Source of the DNA: Flaviaesturariibacter aridisoli
GTDB lineage: Bacteria > Bacteroidota > Bacteroidia > Chitinophagales > Chitinophagaceae
Assembly (NCBI RefSeq): GCF_004343705.1
Contig: NZ_SKFH01000029.1
Coordinates: forward strand, 1-64,000
Direction: 5' to 3'
DNA: 64,000 bases
Shown here: positions 59,066-64,000 of the stretch, in pieces
Position numbering within the stretch: the first letter of the stretch is position 1
How the letters are laid out: the number at the start of each line of letters is the position of its first letter
Position numbers and translations under genes: made by a program
Notes under the pieces: model-generated
What the model was told of the DNA's origin: nothing
The model's database searches: none
The model's input: the letters and a program-made list of their open reading frames with translations, nothing else

Positions 59066-59578
59066 TCAGCTGCGCTGTGCGGGCCGGCTCTCCTCGTAGG
59101 TGGGGCCGTACAATCCGGGCGGTTTCACGCCGGCGGCGCGCAGGTAGATCACCAGCTCGCCGCGGTGGTGGTAGAGGTGGTTGAACAGGAAGCCACGCGC
59201 CACCTGGATCCTTGGGGTTGGCGGAACGATGGTTTGCCCCTTGTTGCGCATCGTCCAGTTCCGGAACAGGTCTTCCTCGCAGATGCTGTGCAACGCTTCC
59301 CGCGCCTCCGAAACGTTTTTTTCAAATAACACGCGCGTGGCCTCAATATCCGATGGATCGGGCCGTTGCAGGTTTTCCGCCCCGGGGTCGTATGCATCCA
59401 GCTTCAGCGTGCCCGCATACCAATGATAGATGGTAGCGATATGTTGCGCAAGCTGGCCCATCGTCCAGCCGAAATCGGTGATCGTAAACCCCGTTTTGCC
59501 GGCAGGCACGGCCTCGAGGAGCTTCCGGGTATTTTTTACTTCGTGTTCGAATTCACCCTGCAGTGATTGAAGAAGCAT
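59066..59578 (-). CDS. DinB-family metal-binding protein
   Basis: 170 aa, four-helix DinB/YfiT fold: MGQLAQHIATIYHWYAG (metal His), NHLYHHRGELVIYLRAAG (two further His). Family members are thiol-dependent S-transferases or unknown; in bacillithiol-producing bacteria some are bacillithiol transferases, which would fit bshC (inference). Monocistronic; intergenic repeats upstream. Confidence 0.9.
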   Translation of the reverse strand: MLLQSLQGEFEHEVKNTRKLLEAVPAGKTGFTITDFGWTMGQLAQHIATIYHWYAGTLKLDAYDPGAENLQRPDPSDIEATRVLFEKNVSEAREALHSICEEDLFRNWTMRNKGQTIVPPTPRIQVARGFLFNHLYHHRGELVIYLRAAGVKPPGLYGPTYEESRPAQRS

Positions 59579-59623
59579 GGCCCTGGATTTGTAAATCGAA
59601 AGTTAGCAAAGGGACAGGCACAA

Positions 59624-59653
59624 AAAAGCCCCGACGGTACCGACGGGGCTTTT
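59624..59653 (-). terminator. ahcY terminator
   Basis: AAAAGCCCCG (59624-59633) pairs with CGGGGCTTTT (59644-59653), loop 10 nt containing GGTACC. T/A runs on both sides. Lies downstream of ahcY on the minus strand and upstream of DinB. Confidence 0.9.
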
Positions 59654-59671
59654 GACTTTTTGAATTTTGAC

Positions 59672-61000
59672 TTAGTAGCGGTACAGCTCCGGCTTGAACG
59701 GGCCTTCCTTACCGATGCCGAGGTATTCGGCCTGCTCGGTAGTGAGCTCGTCGAGTTCGGCGCCGACCTTTCCGAGGTGGAGGCGGGCCACTTTCTCGTC
59801 GAGGTGCTTCGGCAGCACATATACCTTGTTCTCGTACTGGCCGCCGTTGGTCCACAGCTCCAGCTGGGCCAGCGTTTGGTTCGAGAAGGAGTTCGACATC
59901 ACGAAAGAGGGGTGACCCGTGGCGCAGCCGAGGTTCACCAGGCGGCCTTCCGCCAGGATGATGATGTCTTTACCGTCTACATTGTAGATGTCTACCTGCG
60001 GCTTGATGGTGTCTTTGGTGTGTCCGTAAGCGTTGTTGATCCAGGCCATGTCGATCTCGATGTCAAAGTGGCCGATGTTGCAGACGATGGCTTTATCCTT
60101 CATCTTGCGGAAGTGCTTTTCCGTGATGAGGTCGCGGCAACCGGAAGCGGTGACGATGATATCCGCTTCGGCAACGGCGTTCTCCATTTTCTTTACCTCG
60201 AATCCGTCCATAGCAGCCTGAAGGGCGCAGATGGGATCGATCTCGGTTACGATCACGCGGCAGCCGGCGCCCTGCAGCGAAGCGGCGGAGCCTTTGCCCA
60301 CGTCGCCGTAGCCGCCAACAACGGCCACCTTGCCGGCCATCATCACGTCGGTAGCGCGGCGGATGGCATCCACCAGCGATTCCTTACAGCCGTATTTGTT
60401 GTCGAATTTCGATTTGGTCACCGAGTCGTTCACGTTGATCGCGGGCATCGGCAGGGTGCCTTTGGCCATACGCTCATAAAGGCGGTGCACACCCGTAGTG
60501 GTCTCTTCGGAGATGCCCTTTACGTACTGCACCAGCTCGGGGTATTTGTCCAGAACGATGTTGGTGAGGTCGCCACCGTCGTCGAGAATGAGGTTGAGGG
60601 GACGATCGGCACCGCCAAAGAACAGCGTTTGTTCGATGCACCAGTCGGCCTCTTCGAGGGTCTGGCCTTTCCAGGCGAAGACACCGATGCCGGCAGCGGC
60701 GATGGCGGCTGCGGCGTGGTCCTGCGTGGAGAAAATGTTACAGGAGCTCCACTTTACTTCAGCACCGAGGGCCACAAGGGTCTCAATGAGTACGGCAGTC
60801 TGGATGGTCATGTGCAGGCAGCCGGCGATGCGGGCGCCCTTGAGGGGTTGCGAAGGGCCATATTCTTCGCGGATAGCCATCAGGCCGGGCATTTCGGCCT
60901 CGGCGAGGCGGATCTCCTTGCGGCCCCAGTCGGCCAGGCTCATATCTTTCACCTTATAGGGAAGGCTGAAGTTGATGTTGGAACGGGTTACTGTTGACAT
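59672..61000 (-). CDS. ahcY: Adenosylhomocysteinase
   Basis: 442 aa from ATG 61000 ([21 protein letters not shown]). NAD-dependent S-adenosylhomocysteine hydrolase: [84 protein letters not shown] (Rossmann), and [14 protein letters not shown]-like region, with C-terminal KPELYRY as in all SAHHs. It clears SAH into adenosine and homocysteine. A -7 element TACCTTTG precedes it. Confidence 0.98.
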   Translation of the reverse strand: MSTVTRSNINFSLPYKVKDMSLADWGRKEIRLAEAEMPGLMAIREEYGPSQPLKGARIAGCLHMTIQTAVLIETLVALGAEVKWSSCNIFSTQDHAAAAIAAAGIGVFAWKGQTLEEADWCIEQTLFFGGADRPLNLILDDGGDLTNIVLDKYPELVQYVKGISEETTTGVHRLYERMAKGTLPMPAINVNDSVTKSKFDNKYGCKESLVDAIRRATDVMMAGKVAVVGGYGDVGKGSAASLQGAGCRVIVTEIDPICALQAAMDGFEVKKMENAVAEADIIVTASGCRDLITEKHFRKMKDKAIVCNIGHFDIEIDMAWINNAYGHTKDTIKPQVDIYNVDGKDIIILAEGRLVNLGCATGHPSFVMSNSFSNQTLAQLELWTNGGQYENKVYVLPKHLDEKVARLHLGKVGAELDELTTEQAEYLGIGKEGPFKPELYRY

Positions 61001-61019
61001 TATTACGGGATTTGAGGCG

Positions 61020-61027
61020 CAAAGGTA
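61020..61027 (-). promoter_or_regulatory. ahcY -7 element (TACCTTTG)
   Basis: Exact TAnnTTTG match on the minus strand, 20 nt before the ahcY ATG at 61000. No clear -33 TTTG at the standard distance. The leader would be about 13 nt. Confidence 0.55.
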
Positions 61028-61273
61028 CTGCTTTCCGGCCGAAGGCGCGTGCCGGTACGCCTTCATTTAGACCTGTTCACCTAGCCTTTTGCCCATTTTG
61101 CCGGAATAGGTTCCTTCAACCCCCCGCGAAGGGGTAGTTTCGTACACCCAATAATCCTGTGAAACCCTTACCCCGCAAGCATTTCGGCGAATAGGTCCTT
61201 TCCCTTAACCCGTCCTCGCCGAACCCTTAGCCAAGCCCGGGTGATCTCTAAGGATAACCCGAAAACCAACCTC

Positions 61274-64000
61274 ATGCGGAAACACCAATTCCACCTGCTG
61301 CTGGCACTGCTGTGCCTCGGCATCCTCCAGGCCCGGGCACAGGGCAACGGACGTACGCTTGCCCTCCAGGCCGACTTCAGCGCTACGCCCCGCAGCGGCT
61401 GTGCACCCCTCGTCGTTTCCTTTTCCGACCACACGACCGGCAGCGCCACACAATGGCATTGGGAGCTCGGCAATGGAGTGCTGTCCACGCAACAAAATCC
61501 CTCTACGATCTATGTCCATCCCGGCACCTATGCGGTCAAGCTGAAGGTGACGAATGCGCAAGGGGCGGACTCGGTTTTACGGACCGCCTATATAACGGTA
61601 TACGAAGCGCCCACGGTGGCTTTCGGCAGCCCGGACCTGCTGGGCTGCGCACCGTTTACCAGCACGTTTGCCGACAGCGGCAGCAGCAGCCTGCCCGTTG
61701 TGGAGCGCCGCTGGGACTTTGGCGACGGCACCCTGGGCGATGGAAGCACGCCGGCGCACACCTACCAGGCCGCCGGCCTGTACGGCGTTTCGCTCAAAGT
61801 GACGAACAGCGCGGGTTGCAGCAAAACGCTCACGCGGCCTCAATATGTGCGGGTGAGCGGAAAGCCGCAGGCGGCTTTCACCAACAGCGATCCATCGCGC
61901 TGTACCGTTCCGCATAGCGTGCAGTTTACGGCAACGGGCGGCGCTTCCAACCTGTATACCTGGGATTTCGGTGATGGCGCTACGGCCAGTGGCGCTGCTG
62001 CCAGTCATACGTACACAACCGCCGGCAGTTATACCGTCAGCCTTGTTGCCACAAACGCCAGCGGCTGCCGCGACACGATCCGAAAGACGGCGCTGGTGCA
62101 GGTAGGCGCTTCCGCCGCTTTCCAGGCGCCGGATACGGTTTGCGTGCACAGTGCCGTCGCGTTTATCAACCAAAGCAACCCGGTGGCACCGGTAAGCACC
62201 TGGACCTTTGGCGACGGCTCGGCGTCCGGCGAAGCTTTCCCGGTAAAAACGTTCGATGTGGCTGGAACCTATGCCGTAGAATTACGGAACGTGTATACCG
62301 ATTGCCGCGATTCGATCCGTCATACGATCGTGGTGAAGCCCGGTCCTGAAGCGCTCTTTACCACGGTGGATACGTTTTCCTGTACCGCGCCCTATTCCGT
62401 CCGTTTTTCGAACAGCAGTACCGACGCCCTGACCTACCGTTGGGATTTCGGCGATGGAAGTACTTCTACGGAAGTGTCGCCGGTGCACACGTATACGTCG
62501 ACCGGAACCTTTACCGTCCGCCTCATCGCAACCGGCTCCAGCGGCTGTGCCGACACGCTGGAGCGCACCGGTTACGTACGGGTGCAGGCGCCCCAGCTGG
62601 CCTTCGGCGGCTTGCCCGTGTCGGGTTGCGCTCCGCAAATGGCCACGCCCAACGTGTCGGTGAGCGGCGGCAGCGCCATCAGTAGCTGGAACTGGAGCTT
62701 TGGCGATGGCCGTAGTTCTACGGATGCGGTGCCCTCCCATACCTGGAACGCCGCGGGCAGCTATACCATCAGCGTAACCGTCACTACGGTCAATGGCTGC
62801 ACCGTCACCGATTCGCTGCCCGGTGCCGCGCAGGTGTTCAACAAGCCGCAGGCTTCCTTCGACCTGTCGCCCGGCGACGTATGCGCCTTCCAGGGTATCC
62901 AGTTCACCAATACAAGCACCAACGTGGATTCCGGCAGCACCTGGCTCTGGAGTTTTGGTGACGGTACGAACTCAACGAGCGAAGACCCTTACCACGAGTA
63001 CGATGGCGTGGGCTGGTTTTCGGTGCAGCTCATTGCCAGCAACGGCACCTGCCGCGATACAGTGAACCGGCCGAACGTGCTTTTTGTACGACCGCCTGTG
63101 GCCCGCTTTCTCGTGGAGCTGCAGTGCAGCGATCGCTACACACGGCGCTTCAACAACCGCTCCATCGGTGCGGTGACCTCCAGCTGGGACTTTGGCGACG
63201 GCACTACGTCCACCGAGCAAAACCCGGTGCACACTTATGCGGCCCCCGGCTCGTACCTGGTCAAGCTTCGGGTGACCAACGATACCTGCTACCACGTGCG
63301 GACCATCACGGTGGATGTTTATGACGAAAAAGCACAGTTCACGGCGAACGCCGGAAGTCTTTGCTACGGGCAGCCGTACCGCGTTACCGCCAGTAATTTC
63401 CATGCGGCGCACATCCGTGGCTGGAGCTGGGATTTCGGCGACGGCACTATGGAGTCAAGCGCCGGTGCGGCCAGCCATGTGTACACCCGTCCGGGAACGT
63501 ATACAGTGACGCTGACTATCACCGATCCGCTCGGTTGCACGAGCAGCTATGCGCAAACCGTTTCCGTTCGTGGTGCGATCGCGGATTTCACCCACAACGG
63601 CGCAGCCGCCTGCCTCACTAGCGGTGCTGTGCCCGTTCAGTTTTCCGACCACTCCGTGCCTGATGCCACAAACCCGATCGTTCAGTGGTGGTGGGATTTC
63701 GGCGATGGCGGCAAAGATTCTTCGGGCAACAACGCCATGACTCATACATATACGGCTAACGGCCAGTACATCGTCACCCTCCGCGTGACCGATGCGGGCG
63801 GTTGCATCGGGTACTTTACCCGCCCCGGCGCGGTGCAGGTGTCGCGACCCGTTGCGGCCTTTACTTCGACCGACACGCTCACCTGTACGAATAAGCCGGT
63901 GCGGTTTCAGAATGCATCGGCTGATGCGGGGGCGCTACGTTTCGAATGGAACTTCGGCGACGGCACGTTGGCGCAAAGCGCCGCACCCGTGCACGCCTAT
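61274..64000 (+). CDS. Large exported PKD-repeat protein (partial, 3' end beyond window)
   Basis: 909 aa visible, no stop. Start ATG 61274 begins a signal peptide (MRKHQFHLLLALLCLGILQARAQ). At least 11 PKD domains follow, each about 80-85 residues with the hallmark W[DSTNE][FL]G[DN]G (WELGNG, WDFGDG, WTFGDG, WSFGDG) and one Cys pair (for example SGC near the start and C near the end). PKD domains mediate surface adhesion or protein contacts. Bacteroidota carry long arrays of this type in gliding-motility adhesins and type IX secretion cargo; a C-terminal T9SS tag is likely beyond the window. Not proven. Confidence 0.85.
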   Translation, partial: MRKHQFHLLLALLCLGILQARAQGNGRTLALQADFSATPRSGCAPLVVSFSDHTTGSATQWHWELGNGVLSTQQNPSTIYVHPGTYAVKLKVTNAQGADSVLRTAYITVYEAPTVAFGSPDLLGCAPFTSTFADSGSSSLPVVERRWDFGDGTLGDGSTPAHTYQAAGLYGVSLKVTNSAGCSKTLTRPQYVRVSGKPQAAFTNSDPSRCTVPHSVQFTATGGASNLYTWDFGDGATASGAAASHTYTTAGSYTVSLVATNASGCRDTIRKTALVQVGASAAFQAPDTVCVHSAVAFINQSNPVAPVSTWTFGDGSASGEAFPVKTFDVAGTYAVELRNVYTDCRDSIRHTIVVKPGPEALFTTVDTFSCTAPYSVRFSNSSTDALTYRWDFGDGSTSTEVSPVHTYTSTGTFTVRLIATGSSGCADTLERTGYVRVQAPQLAFGGLPVSGCAPQMATPNVSVSGGSAISSWNWSFGDGRSSTDAVPSHTWNAAGSYTISVTVTTVNGCTVTDSLPGAAQVFNKPQASFDLSPGDVCAFQGIQFTNTSTNVDSGSTWLWSFGDGTNSTSEDPYHEYDGVGWFSVQLIASNGTCRDTVNRPNVLFVRPPVARFLVELQCSDRYTRRFNNRSIGAVTSSWDFGDGTTSTEQNPVHTYAAPGSYLVKLRVTNDTCYHVRTITVDVYDEKAQFTANAGSLCYGQPYRVTASNFHAAHIRGWSWDFGDGTMESSAGAASHVYTRPGTYTVTLTITDPLGCTSSYAQTVSVRGAIADFTHNGAAACLTSGAVPVQFSDHSVPDATNPIVQWWWDFGDGGKDSSGNNAMTHTYTANGQYIVTLRVTDAGGCIGYFTRPGAVQVSRPVAAFTSTDTLTCTNKPVRFQNASADAGALRFEWNFGDGTLAQSAAPVHAY

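Noticed and set aside
61001-61273. SAM or SAH riboswitch before ahcY or the PKD gene
   Set aside because: No matching stem pattern was seen; the ahcY leader is only about 13 nt long.

Overview
The window is a GC-rich chromosomal segment of a Bacteroidota bacterium, most likely of the family Chitinophagaceae (inference). Evidence: promoter motifs close to the Bacteroidota TTTG/TAnnTTTG pattern, no consistent Shine-Dalgarno signals, a bacillithiol ligase (bshC), DUF4369-TlpA and PKD-array exported proteins, secreted lipoproteins with SCxK/SCKK cores, and dispersed intergenic repeats. It looks like stable core chromosome: no transposase, phage gene, integrase or CRISPR array was seen.

Layout. 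0.2-7.6 kb: two tandem paralogous lipoproteins, each with two PL14-like domains, then a YfiR-like gene joined to a CHASE8-type histidine kinase, and an RMD1/DUF155 protein. 7.6-20.5 kb: mostly small envelope and metabolic genes (two alpha/beta hydrolases, a DUF559 endonuclease gene between inverted repeats, a GT39 glycosyltransferase, an EamA transporter, catalase, TPR and membrane proteins). 20.5-36.8 kb: aldehyde dehydrogenase, bshC, purE and purK, an RND efflux operon (adaptor-pump-TolC), erythromycin-esterase-like protein, 4-hydroxyphenylpyruvate dioxygenase, a YafK-type L,D-transpeptidase with a TonB-like C-terminus, and aspartate kinase. 36.9-48.6 kb: a complete tryptophan operon (leader peptide, trpE-G-D-C-F-B-A) with an attenuator, tRNA-Gly(CCC), hisH-hisA-hisF, a DUF2452 protein and pdxJ. 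48.7-61 kb: almost all minus strand, including hisIE-TlpA, metallo-beta-lactamase-fold enzymes, a thioredoxin-reductase-like flavoprotein, a metallophosphoesterase, a nucleotidyltransferase-like protein, DinB and ahcY. 61.3-64 kb: the start of a large exported PKD-repeat protein that runs off the window.

How genes work together. trpE-A with its leader makes tryptophan from chorismate. hisH, hisA, hisF and hisIE supply four steps of histidine synthesis from two separate loci. purE and purK perform the two-step carboxylation of AIR from separate loci. The RND operon is a complete tripartite pump.

The most unusual content is non-coding. (1) Three intergenic loci carry degenerate tandem repeats with a 21-bp or 42-bp period, one of them wedged between trpB and trpA. 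(2) At least eight places carry short arrays of about 7-bp period (a few 8-9), often as two inverted arms; these have entered the coding sequence of an aldehyde dehydrogenase, trpG and the 5' end of purE, and overlap the end of trpA. (3) A DUF559 nuclease gene sits between 37-nt inverted repeats whose outer ends supply the stop codons of both neighbouring genes. (4) Degenerate fragments of tRNA-Gly flank the tRNA gene. All motif and alignment statements were made by eye; no database search was run.
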